Below are positions 13,430-20,387 of a stretch of 36,597 bases of DNA, piece by piece. The DNA lies in IMG/VR virus record IMGVR_UViG_3300043399_000686, positions 1 to 36,597 of that record. One strand, 5' to 3'. Under the pieces are notes generated by a model that saw only the letters and a program-made list of their open reading frames with translations, ran no database searches and was not told the DNA's origin. Source of the stretch: a virus. The position numbers and the translations under genes are program-made. Numbering within the stretch: position 1 is the first letter of the stretch; every line of letters starts with the position of its first letter.

Positions 13430-13694
13430 AAAACAGCAAGCCTTCGGCTCCGGCGTGGTGGTCGTCCGCCACGTCGAGATTGCCGTCGAAAACGAAAACG
13501 ACTTCTATTCCCTGTGCGTGGAACGTGACCGCATGATCGCCGACAAGGTCACCGACCCGAAGGCATGGCTCTCGCTCGCCGACCGCTTCCAGAAAGCGAA
13601 GGGTACGGGCGTCTCCCATATGGCGGAATGGTGCCGCAAACAGGCGGACCTTTGCAAGAGGGTTCCGAAATATAAGCCGGCTCTTTTGACCTAG
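13416..13694 (+). CDS. Hypothetical protein (92 aa)
   Basis: The ATG at 13416, overlapping the previous stop by 14 bases, is preferred to one at 13347 because protein-like composition starts there and a purine-rich GAAAGGAAAG lies upstream. The protein has a beta strand (GSGVVVVRHVEIAVENEND) and then helices (DPKAWLSLADRFQKAKG). No family is recognised. Confidence 0.65.
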   Translation: MPATKKQQAFGSGVVVVRHVEIAVENENDFYSLCVERDRMIADKVTDPKAWLSLADRFQKAKGTGVSHMAEWCRKQADLCKRVPKYKPALLT

Positions 13695-13703
13695 CGAGAA
13701 ACT

Positions 13704-13985
13704 ATGACACAAATCTCCGACCCCGTTTTCCCGTTCGGCATGATGGTCCACGAAGTGGATTTTCTGCGCTGGGTATCCTCCGGCTGTGACGAACGCAAGG
13801 CGATTGACATCTACCGGAATTCCTACTTCACCATGACCTACCAGCGCATGGAGTTGCGAGGCTTTATTGACAGGCAGATCGCATGGAAGGAGATCGCTGG
13901 CGGTAAAATCGTCTTCTGTGCTCCCTTCGTGCTGACCCGCCTCGGGCAGCGCGTTCTCCGTATCCTGAATTTTGAAAAGAGGTAA
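13704..13985 (+). CDS. Hypothetical protein (93 aa), possibly winged-helix
   Basis: Helices in FLRWVSSGCDERKAIDIYRN are followed by a likely recognition helix and wing (TYQRMELRGFIDRQIAWKE, then VLTRLGQRVLRILNF), a pattern seen in small MarR/winged-helix regulators. The assignment is tentative. It ends 2 bases before the next start. Confidence 0.7.
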   Translation: MTQISDPVFPFGMMVHEVDFLRWVSSGCDERKAIDIYRNSYFTMTYQRMELRGFIDRQIAWKEIAGGKIVFCAPFVLTRLGQRVLRILNFEKR

Positions 13986-13987
13986 CC

Positions 13988-14338
13988 ATGCTCAACGACC
14001 ACAACAACCCCATTGGCTTCGACGATAGGCACATCATCCGCGCTAACGTCCGCATCCCGAATACCGTCATGTTGCCGGAAAGAGAATACGAACTTGTCCG
14101 GCGCTCGCTTGCTCTTCGAATGTTTGAAGTCCTCGAAAAAGTCGAGGGGCGAAAGGTCTTCTTTTCTCCCATCAAATTCGAGCGCTTTCGCCGTTTTGAC
14201 GAGACCGAATTCGTCTTTATGATCGCGTGGGGGATTGTAGAAGAACGGCAGATCACGTTTCAAAAATTTCCGGAATATCCCAAAATGGGATTTCTCAGCC
14301 GGCTTTACTATCTTTTCACAGGGAGGTTCCCCGCATGA
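13988..14338 (+). CDS. Hypothetical protein (116 aa)
   Basis: AAGAGG upstream provides the ribosome binding site. It is an alpha/beta protein with a basic, aromatic-rich C-terminus (GFLSRLYYLFTGRFPA). No membrane segment or family is recognised. The stop overlaps the start of a 23-codon ORF (ATGA). Confidence 0.7.
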   Translation: MLNDHNNPIGFDDRHIIRANVRIPNTVMLPEREYELVRRSLALRMFEVLEKVEGRKVFFSPIKFERFRRFDETEFVFMIAWGIVEERQITFQKFPEYPKMGFLSRLYYLFTGRFPA

Positions 14339-14406
14339 TCCTGATTTGGGACAACGGCGAAGTCTATCTCATTGATCCCGCCCTCATCTACGACCCGTTC
14401 CCGTAA
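14335..14406 (+). CDS. Possible 23-aa microprotein at the end of the early operon
   Basis: An ATGA overlap and a GGGAGG ribosome binding site (14321-14326) precede a 24-codon frame encoding an acidic hydrophobic peptide that starts MILIWDNGEVYLID. It ends 4 bases before a terminator. The start signals favour translation; the size leaves doubt. Confidence 0.4.
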   Translation: MILIWDNGEVYLIDPALIYDPFP

Positions 14407-14410
14407 ACGG

Positions 14411-14445
14411 AAAACCGCCCCCGGATGACCGAGGGCGGTTTTCTT
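14411..14445 (+). terminator. Intrinsic terminator ending the plus-strand gene block
   Basis: AAAACCGCCC (14411-14420) pairs with GGGCGGTTTT (14433-14442), followed by CTTCG. It may work in both directions because the opposite arm also gives a run of T. Confidence 0.9.
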
Positions 14446-14471
14446 CGTACATCCGTGTCATTTAATTAGTA

Positions 14472-14546
14472 TGGTGGCGAAGGAGGGACTTGAACTCTCA
14501 ACCTTCAGGGTATGAACCTGACGAGCTGCCATTGCTGCACCTCGCT
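14472..14546 (-). tRNA. tRNA-Met (anticodon CAT), initiator-like
   Basis: On the minus strand: acceptor AGCGAGG with CTTCGCC, discriminator A and encoded CCA (14474-14472). The anticodon arm is TCAGG-TTCATAC-CCTGA and the T arm is GAGAG/CCCTC with loop TTCAAGT. The core around the D and anticodon arms closely follows bacterial tRNA-fMet (GCAGC, GGCAGCTCGTC, CATAC). The first acceptor pair is an A-C mismatch and the D stem has A11-T24, both initiator traits. The anticodon stem has only two of the three usual G-C pairs. C-C in the D stem and A-C in the T stem are imperfections, so it may be partly decayed. Confidence 0.8.
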
Positions 14547-14585
14547 CCCAAAAATATAAAACATCTGTTCTATTCTGTCAAGAAA

Positions 14586-14620
14586 CAAAACATCCCCTGT
14601 GTTGGGCAGGGGATGTTTTG
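14586..14620 (-). terminator. Perfect 14-bp hairpin, terminator of the late operon (bidirectional)
   Basis: CAAAACATCCCCTG (14586-14599) and its exact complement (14607-14620) around a seven-base loop. The A/T-rich outer arms give a short T run on each strand. It lies between the end of the late operon and the tRNA-Met. Confidence 0.85.
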
Positions 14621-14680
14621 CCTATTGTATCTAAATCTGTAAAGGAGCCGCCTCGATATTAAATGAAGCGTCCGCCGTTG

Positions 14681-16096
14681 TCAAGGATGTTGAAAGGCTT
14701 GAAATTGCGCCACCACACCGTCCGCTTTATCCCACAGAAAGCCCTCCGCCGAGCGTGGCGTCCCGACGTAGCCCTTATCGAAGTGCCAGGTATCGGTCCC
14801 GGAGAGCGAGCGCAAAATGCGCACCGTCACCCCATCCAAGTCCTCGGTTCGATGGAGGATGTCCTTCTTATGGTGCTTGTCTCCGAGGTGGAATTCCCGA
14901 TGGATGCTCGCCGCCCATTTCTCCGGTTCCTCGATCGGCATGATGGACGGCAGTTTGGAGACCTTCTCCCAATAGCCGTGCGTGAAGGCGAGCAGGTTCT
15001 TTCCGAAGTGGATGTATTTTCTCTTTCGGGCTGTGTTATCCACCTTGATGTACTTCTCTTTGTAATAACGAGCTTCCAGCACTTCGCCGAGGTAGAAATT
15101 TCTCTGCTCGTCGTGGTTTCCGGGCACCATGATAATTTTCACCGGCGCAACTTCCGCACACCGGGCGATCATGTCCTCCGCCAGCCGGCGACCCTCGCGG
15201 AAGGTTCTCTGCCAGCGCGTGTCTTCCTGCTGGGGCGTCCCGTGGGTGGTCGTGTTTTCCTTGTTGTCCACGTTGAAGAAGTCGTTACCCATCGGAAGGA
15301 TGATCTGCTCGACCCCATGCGGACGCGAGTAATCCAGAAGCCGGTCAAGAGCCGAAAGCACAACCTTCCGGGCGATCTCGATGTTGTATTCCGTGCCGCT
15401 TTCCTCCGCCCATGTCTCCTTCCCAAAATGCACATCCGGGAAGTCGATCTCATACCATGCTCCCGAAGGCAATCGGGCATATTTGCGCTTCGCCGGATTC
15501 GGCAGCCGCTTTCTGGCGTCGGCGAGCATGTCCTCGATGGCGAGTTTTGCGCGGATCTCCGAGACCCGCCGTTTGAGAGTCACTTGGATGTGGAACAGTG
15601 GGGCAATCAATAATTTGCCGCTGTCTTCCACCTTGCCGTAGGTGGTTTTCCCGTCAACGACCTCCCACTGGACCTTCCGGTCTTTGCGGTAGCCTTCCTG
15701 CGTCTTCACCTTCTGGCGTTCTACTTCCCACTCGTTCATGTCGATCTTGAAGTATTTGATCGCCGCGTCCACCGTGGTAATGCGCTTACTGGTCACCACG
15801 ATGTTGATGAAGTCCTGCCCGATGTCGGCTTCCGCGCTCTCCCTGATGACCGTGTTTTCCTCTTCAGTCTTCTTGTTCGGTTTTCTATCGCTCAAAATCG
15901 AATTGACTTCGCGTTTCAAAACCGGGTCTTTTTCTTTGAGCGTTCCCCAATAGAAGCGAGTGCCGACGAACGAGCGACCCAGCTTTCGGGAGACTTCCCC
16001 AAGTATTGCGCGTTCCGATTGTCGTTCCCGCAACCCCTTCAACATGGCTTTGATAAGGATGTCAGCTTCTGCGGTCGTCCATGCTTTCCCAGGCAT
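14681..16096 (-). CDS. Calcineurin-like metallophosphoesterase with N-terminal helix-turn-helix-like region
   Basis: A 471-aa protein. The catalytic half carries the two-metal phosphoesterase signature: DVHFGK (221-226), MGNDFFNVD (269-277), VPGNHDE (324-330), then a THGYW histidine and a later HREFHLGDKHH metal site. The first 60 residues (WTTAEADILIKAMLKGLRER, then KLGRSFVGTRFYW) look like a Myb/SANT-type DNA-binding helix bundle. The family includes phosphodiesterases and DNA nucleases; substrate unknown. Its start abuts the endolysin stop and it is the last gene of the late operon, an unusual place for a DNA-metabolism enzyme. Confidence 0.85.
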   Translation of the reverse strand: MPGKAWTTAEADILIKAMLKGLRERQSERAILGEVSRKLGRSFVGTRFYWGTLKEKDPVLKREVNSILSDRKPNKKTEEENTVIRESAEADIGQDFINIVVTSKRITTVDAAIKYFKIDMNEWEVERQKVKTQEGYRKDRKVQWEVVDGKTTYGKVEDSGKLLIAPLFHIQVTLKRRVSEIRAKLAIEDMLADARKRLPNPAKRKYARLPSGAWYEIDFPDVHFGKETWAEESGTEYNIEIARKVVLSALDRLLDYSRPHGVEQIILPMGNDFFNVDNKENTTTHGTPQQEDTRWQRTFREGRRLAEDMIARCAEVAPVKIIMVPGNHDEQRNFYLGEVLEARYYKEKYIKVDNTARKRKYIHFGKNLLAFTHGYWEKVSKLPSIMPIEEPEKWAASIHREFHLGDKHHKKDILHRTEDLDGVTVRILRSLSGTDTWHFDKGYVGTPRSAEGFLWDKADGVVAQFQAFQHP

Positions 16097-16840
16097 TTAG
16101 TGAAGCTCCGTATGTGCCTCCCACAGCCGGCGTACCTTTTCTTCGATCGTAGGTTCAACGGGTGGGGTAGTGGGTTCGATAACAACCGGCTCAATGGTCT
16201 CTCCGGTGAAATTCAAATACGTCGCAGAGACCCATTCAGGACGCAAGGAACGAAGCCGCGCCCAATTGCCGGAGCGTTCGACCACATGCACGCGCTCTTT
16301 GCGATAAAGAGCACTGAGCCGGATTGCGCCGGCATCCGGTTCGCTTCGCACGTTCAACCCGCCGTAAGCGATGACTTCCGCGACCGAGAGTTTTTCCGGC
16401 AGGTACTTCAGGCACCACGCCATCGGGTCAACCGCGGTCTGATCGCTGGCATGCAGTCCCGGCGGGCGGATTTCCCAATGCAGGTGAGCGCCGGTCGAGA
16501 CGCCGTCACCGTCCACCTTGTCCCGCGGGTCTCCGCCGGATAAACCGATCAAGTCGCCGGCTTTCACGTTCTCGCCGACGGTGACCAAGAGCTTATTCAA
16601 ATGCCCGTAGATGGAGAGCGAACCGTCCGGGTGCAAGATGCGGATATGCCGACCGTAGCCGGTTTGCGAAGTCGTGGCGACCTTCACCGTGCCGTCCATG
16701 CAGGCATATACCGCCGTGCCGGGCATGATGCCGTAGTCAATGCCCTTATGGCGCTGGTCACCGCCATAGAGAGCTGGATTGAGATTGTTGAAGACCTGCG
16801 TCACTGGCGCGGTCGGGATGGTTGGAAAAACTACATTCAT
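16097..16840 (-). CDS. Endolysin: M23 peptidase plus SH3-like domain
   Basis: A 247-aa peptidoglycan hydrolase. The lysostaphin-type M23 zinc site shows HKGIDYG (H31, D35), IYGH (H80) and GAHLHWE (H119, H121). Residues about 155-212 form a bacterial SH3-type wall-binding domain (GGLNVRSEPDAGAIRLSALY, then WARLRS). The Pro-rich tail ends in a short helix. There is no signal peptide, so release would need a holin. Its start overlaps the stop of a 71-aa hydrophobic protein. The late position fits lysis; a tail-borne hydrolase is less likely because the protein is small and separate. Confidence 0.88.
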   Translation of the reverse strand: MNVVFPTIPTAPVTQVFNNLNPALYGGDQRHKGIDYGIMPGTAVYACMDGTVKVATTSQTGYGRHIRILHPDGSLSIYGHLNKLLVTVGENVKAGDLIGLSGGDPRDKVDGDGVSTGAHLHWEIRPPGLHASDQTAVDPMAWCLKYLPEKLSVAEVIAYGGLNVRSEPDAGAIRLSALYRKERVHVVERSGNWARLRSLRPEWVSATYLNFTGETIEPVVIEPTTPPVEPTIEEKVRRLWEAHTELH

Positions 16841-17052
16841 GCCTGCCTCCGAGATAGAGCACGTTCGAAAACGTGCGCAATTTGTTCTTTGATGTTGGGG
16901 TCTCTGCGAAGCGTTGAGATTGCCAGCGTGATAAAAAACTTTGCCTCAATCATGTCCGCCGCCTCATCGCTTATTGGCGGGGTTTCTGCAAGCAGGGTGT
17001 CTAAAAAGCTAAGAGCCGTTGCCAGAAGGGAGATTGCCGCCGTTTTCAGCAT
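16837..17052 (-). CDS. Small protein with N-terminal hydrophobic helix, holin candidate (71 aa)
   Basis: It lies immediately upstream of and overlapping (ATGA) the endolysin. One hydrophobic segment (AAISLLATALSFLDTLLA, about residues 5-22) is followed by a more amphipathic helix (FFITLAISTL) and a basic C-terminus (ALSRRQA). Size, position and basic tail fit a small holin, but the single clear membrane helix and lack of family motif keep this tentative. It overlaps the upstream gene by 44 bases. Confidence 0.6.
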   Translation of the reverse strand: MLKTAAISLLATALSFLDTLLAETPPISDEAADMIEAKFFITLAISTLRRDPNIKEQIAHVFERALSRRQA

Positions 17053-17647
17053 TTGAAATAACTCTCAGGTTGGGATCAATGATGGTGAGGACCTCTTGCA
17101 AGGTAATCGGTAATCGTGGGGCATGGCTTCCGACCTCGGTTGCCATTTGCAGGATAGCTGCAAGATTGCCTCCGTGATCACGCTGACCAAGATAGAACTG
17201 TGCCGGCAAGCGGACAGACCAATAATGCGACTGCGCTGCCTCGAACTCAGCCCGACTGACTTTGGGGAGTTTATCAAGTGCGGCGAGTAGGTGCTCAACT
17301 TCCTTGATGCGCCCTTCAATCATGATTTCGAGTGCAAGTGCCTTGCGCTTTGCCTTTGCTGCCAAAACCTTTAGTCGTTCAGCCTGGATGCCGGTTGCTT
17401 TTTCTAATGACCCCTCGTACTCCTGTGCTTCTAGCTCTGCAAGGCGCATGTCGTCGTGACTGTCTCCGATGCTGAACATAAGTGCGTACAATTCGTCGAG
17501 TACCTGCTTGCGTTGGGTCTCTGGCGTCGAGTGCTGACCGATAACGAAATGGTCTAATACATAATTGGAGCGAGGTTGCCCCATCTCACGCATCTCGTCC
17601 ATGAGCGCCTGGATGGAATTGAGGGGTTTTGAAATTTCTTCTTTCAT
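17009..17647 (-). CDS. Hypothetical helical protein (212 aa) downstream of the fibre genes
   Basis: A mostly alpha-helical soluble protein. The N-terminal part (NSIQALMDEMREMG) is followed by long charged helices (MRLAELEAQEYEGSLEKATG, then ERLKVLAAKAKRKALALEIM) with coiled-coil character, and a C-terminal region with scattered hydrophobics. AGGAGAA upstream supplies the ribosome binding site. It sits between fibre and lysis genes, so it may be a virion-associated or fibre accessory protein. No family is recognised. Confidence 0.75.
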   Translation of the reverse strand: MKEEISKPLNSIQALMDEMREMGQPRSNYVLDHFVIGQHSTPETQRKQVLDELYALMFSIGDSHDDMRLAELEAQEYEGSLEKATGIQAERLKVLAAKAKRKALALEIMIEGRIKEVEHLLAALDKLPKVSRAEFEAAQSHYWSVRLPAQFYLGQRDHGGNLAAILQMATEVGSHAPRLPITLQEVLTIIDPNLRVISNAENGGNLPSGNGS

Positions 17648-17666
17648 GTTGTTGTTCTCCTGTTTA

Positions 17667-19280
17667 TTATGAAAATGTTCCGTTTGAGCCTTGCGCTCCG
17701 TCAGTCAATCCGACTACTAATTGAGCCGATGTTGAAAACGTCTCGGTTGGGGCATCGAGTTTGTATCCCTGCGATCTTGGTGCAGTAGCCGATCCTGCGA
17801 TATAAGCTGTGGTCAACCCGTCTGTTGCTGACATCGACATCGAGCTTGCCCCTGACGGGAACGATGCGACGGTTGCTTGTGCTCCTGTTGCGTAAACGAT
17901 TTTGTTGCATGCCGCATCATTAGCGTTGTAGCCGGCTGATGCAGCGAATGAAGTTGACGAGTAAGTGTTTACTGCTGCGGGCAAAGCCCCAGCGCCATTA
18001 GCAGACACCGCCCCTGTTGCAATAACGATTTTGTCGCAAGTAGCAGCAGTCCCGCCTCTGACATAAGAGTTTGTGCCGTCTGACAGTTGCGTTTGGTATG
18101 ACCTTGCACTTGTAAGCGGAGTGCTGGCGATAGTGGTCATTGTCGCGTAAGTACACATATCTACTGTTGTAGATACCGATCCACCGGCAACGTATCCTTT
18201 TGTCGCCCCTGATCCAGACGGAGAAAGGTGCTGACGAACTGAGGTTATGTTTGCCGTTGAAACCAAAGATGTAGTCTCTGACGCAAAAGGCATATAAAAT
18301 GCCGTTGCCACAACCGACACAGACAAGCCGCCTATCGCAAAAGCCCCGTAAGTAGAATACGTCAGACCTGCGCTCTGATAATTCGGAGTTGGCAGGTTAG
18401 CAGTACCCACCGTTGACCATGCTGCGACGGTCATGTTCATTTTTTGGACAACCGCCGACGCTGATCCCGTATCGCCGCCTAATGCGTAACCATTTGATCC
18501 GGTCACGACTTGGTTGAAATTTTGGACAAGCATAGCGTACACCTGCCCTTCTGATCCTCCTGCCTTAGCGGACAGAGCAACCGCAAACGCGCCAGATTCG
18601 AAGAAGTATCCGACGCCCTTTGCCTTGCCTACCGTTGTCGATGAGGCTAGGAATTGACCACGAGCCACCGCAGCCGATGTGCAGTTTACGCTCACAATAG
18701 TGCCAGGTCGGAGATAGACGATACCCGCTCCGTTATTCGGGATTGCTTGGGCAGCAATGCCGGCGACACGCAGGTCGGATGGAATGGTTGATGTTTTGAA
18801 TGACAGATCGTTCGCGTCGTCAAAAACGACAATATCGCCAGCGTTCACGCCTGCGCCTGATTTGTTGGTCATAACCGCCTCGGACGACGATGAGACCACG
18901 AGCCAATAAGTGCCGTTGTATCTCAACGTCAGCTCTCCAACGGTATCGAGTGCCGTGTGTTGACCGTTTGGCGTCTGGATGTTTCCCGCCGCATGCCGAA
19001 CGCGAACAATGCGACCAGCGTTGACCCCTTGAAGGGTAATCACGTCGCCGTCTGCGCCTCCGTTGATGGTGTCGAGGTCGTCGTAGGCTGCGGACGCCTC
19101 GGTGTCAACCTTGTAATGTCCCTCGCCGGAAGCGGGAGAGACCGTGATTGCTCCACTGGAAATGGATTTATCAGAGCCGGCTACCTGCACGATGCGGATA
19201 GCGTCCTTGACTACATTGTTATACAGTTGAGGCGTCGCTTGCGTTGAGCCTACTGCCGGGATGGTGGAAGAATTGGGCAT
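17667..19280 (-). CDS. Tail fibre / receptor-binding protein with beta-propeller-like repeats
   Basis: A 537-aa protein very rich in Ser, Thr, Ala and Gly. The N-terminal 250 residues are beta-structured and resemble the fibre shaft/adaptor part. From about residue 265 five or more repeats of roughly 45-50 residues recur with a G-Y-x-x-G-G pattern (NGYALGGDTGS, YGAFAIGGLS, KGYVAGGSVS, NSYVRGGTAA), as in Kelch-type propellers. Such modules at the tail tip usually bind host surface ligands. The ATG at 19280 leaves 9 bases to the upstream gene. The repeat reading is by eye; propeller blade count is not certain. Confidence 0.75.
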   Translation of the reverse strand: MPNSSTIPAVGSTQATPQLYNNVVKDAIRIVQVAGSDKSISSGAITVSPASGEGHYKVDTEASAAYDDLDTINGGADGDVITLQGVNAGRIVRVRHAAGNIQTPNGQHTALDTVGELTLRYNGTYWLVVSSSSEAVMTNKSGAGVNAGDIVVFDDANDLSFKTSTIPSDLRVAGIAAQAIPNNGAGIVYLRPGTIVSVNCTSAAVARGQFLASSTTVGKAKGVGYFFESGAFAVALSAKAGGSEGQVYAMLVQNFNQVVTGSNGYALGGDTGSASAVVQKMNMTVAAWSTVGTANLPTPNYQSAGLTYSTYGAFAIGGLSVSVVATAFYMPFASETTSLVSTANITSVRQHLSPSGSGATKGYVAGGSVSTTVDMCTYATMTTIASTPLTSARSYQTQLSDGTNSYVRGGTAATCDKIVIATGAVSANGAGALPAAVNTYSSTSFAASAGYNANDAACNKIVYATGAQATVASFPSGASSMSMSATDGLTTAYIAGSATAPRSQGYKLDAPTETFSTSAQLVVGLTDGAQGSNGTFS

Positions 19281-19289
19281 ATAAAATCC

Positions 19290-19808
19290 TTATCCTATGG
19301 TGAGTTCGTACTCAAAAGTCAGATCGACCGCGCCGCCGCTGTTGTCGTAGGATTGCAGATAGTGAGAAAACAGAGCGCCGGTATTGAGGGTGGCAGTTGC
19401 CAGCGAGCCGCCGAAAACTCCACACTCTGTAATGGCGAAGCTGCTTTCGGACGCTAGGTAAAACGCTCCAAATGAGATTACATTTCCAAGCCGGGTTTTA
19501 GACGTCCATAGTTTTCGGGACGCCTCCGTGTTCAAGGCGGTGTCGCTGACAGTTGGTGTCGTGTTATCGGTCCCGATTGCATGGTAGGTGAGACCCACCG
19601 CTTCGACGTCAATCAGTACGTCTCCTACTAGCTCTTTGCCGGATGTGACAATCAGATTTTTTTTGGTGTCTGTGAAAACCGCAAGGTCTCCGTAGAGACT
19701 GTGAATTTCAAAGATTGACAAGCCGCGGGATAAATGAAGTTCAAGGACCCCGCGAGGAAAAGCTCGCATTGTAGATTGACCCGAAAGGCGAAAAATGTCA
19801 TTTGACAT
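19290..19808 (-). CDS. Tail fibre-associated protein (172 aa)
   Basis: The central segment TYHAIGTDNTTPTVSDTALN followed by TEASRK is a pattern found widely in phage tail and fibre-linked proteins, followed by beta-rich sequence (FGAFYLASESSFAITECGVF). It lies between two fibre genes and overlaps the next upstream ORF by 11 bases. It is likely a virion or assembly component of the tail tip; exact role unknown. Confidence 0.7.
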   Translation of the reverse strand: MSNDIFRLSGQSTMRAFPRGVLELHLSRGLSIFEIHSLYGDLAVFTDTKKNLIVTSGKELVGDVLIDVEAVGLTYHAIGTDNTTPTVSDTALNTEASRKLWTSKTRLGNVISFGAFYLASESSFAITECGVFGGSLATATLNTGALFSHYLQSYDNSGGAVDLTFEYELTIG

Positions 19809-19998
19809 GAATTACTCCGTTCTTGTCTGCCATTCCCGCAAGCTGAAGCAGAACAAGCAGCAGCTCGTCTTTTTGCTGGGCGTTCAGTTGAGAAAAGGTT
19901 TTGCCATTGTGCTTTTTAAGTTTGTTTCTGCCGTCAGCGATTTTTTCGCTAGAGACTTTGTAGCGATTAGGATTTTTTTTATCTTTCGTTACGCTCAT
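19798..19998 (-). CDS. Small basic protein in the fibre cluster (66 aa)
   Basis: A Lys-rich N-terminus (KDKKNPNRYKVSSEKIADGR) precedes a helix rich in Leu (FSQLNAQQKDELLLVLLQLA). It overlaps both neighbours slightly, as real genes in this operon do. It is too short for a virion fibre and could be an assembly helper. No family is recognised. Confidence 0.65.
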   Translation of the reverse strand: MSVTKDKKNPNRYKVSSEKIADGRNKLKKHNGKTFSQLNAQQKDELLLVLLQLAGMADKNGVIHVK

Positions 19999-20387
19999 GG
20001 TGCCTCCACGGAGTAAATAACCGCTTGCGCCGTTCCCACTTCAACAACAATCGTCACGCCGGGAGTGTCGCAAGTCAGTTCAATTTGGTTTTTGCCGTCG
20101 CTGTCAAGGGTTAGGGTGTCAGCCGCCGCGTTGACAGCGAACGTAATTTCAGCAAGCGGAGTGCCGGTGAATTCAATGCGTGCCGCGTTTTCGCCATTTG
20201 CCAATAGAAGCTGTTCGGAGGGTGTGAGAATTACGGGCACGTTTGGAATATCTGCCAGAGCCGGAACATTTCCGGCATTGATCCATGAAAGCACGTCCTG
20301 ATAATCTCGGTTGTTCGGGTCGGCTGGGATGATTGCGCCGTCCGAGATCCGTTTGATTGCGTCTGATAAGTGAATTAATTGATACAT
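19995..20387 (-). CDS. Tail protein, fibre assembly/connector-like (130 aa)
   Basis: The N-terminal RISDGAIIPADPNNRDYQDV followed by LSWINAGN matches a short motif common in phage tail fibre connector and fibre assembly proteins (DGA-IP-D--N-DY). The C-terminal part is a small beta domain (DTLTLDSDGKNQIELTCDTP). It abuts the carbohydrate-binding fibre, sharing one base. Confidence 0.7.
   Translation of the reverse strand: MYQLIHLSDAIKRISDGAIIPADPNNRDYQDVLSWINAGNVPALADIPNVPVILTPSEQLLLANGENAARIEFTGTPLAEITFAVNAAADTLTLDSDGKNQIELTCDTPGVTIVVEVGTAQAVIYSVEAP

Noticed and set aside
14663-15613. 316-codon plus-strand frame antisense to the metallophosphoesterase
   Set aside because: The minus strand shows intact DVH, GND and GNHDE motifs; the plus frame has no recognisable feature and would face the convergent late transcript.
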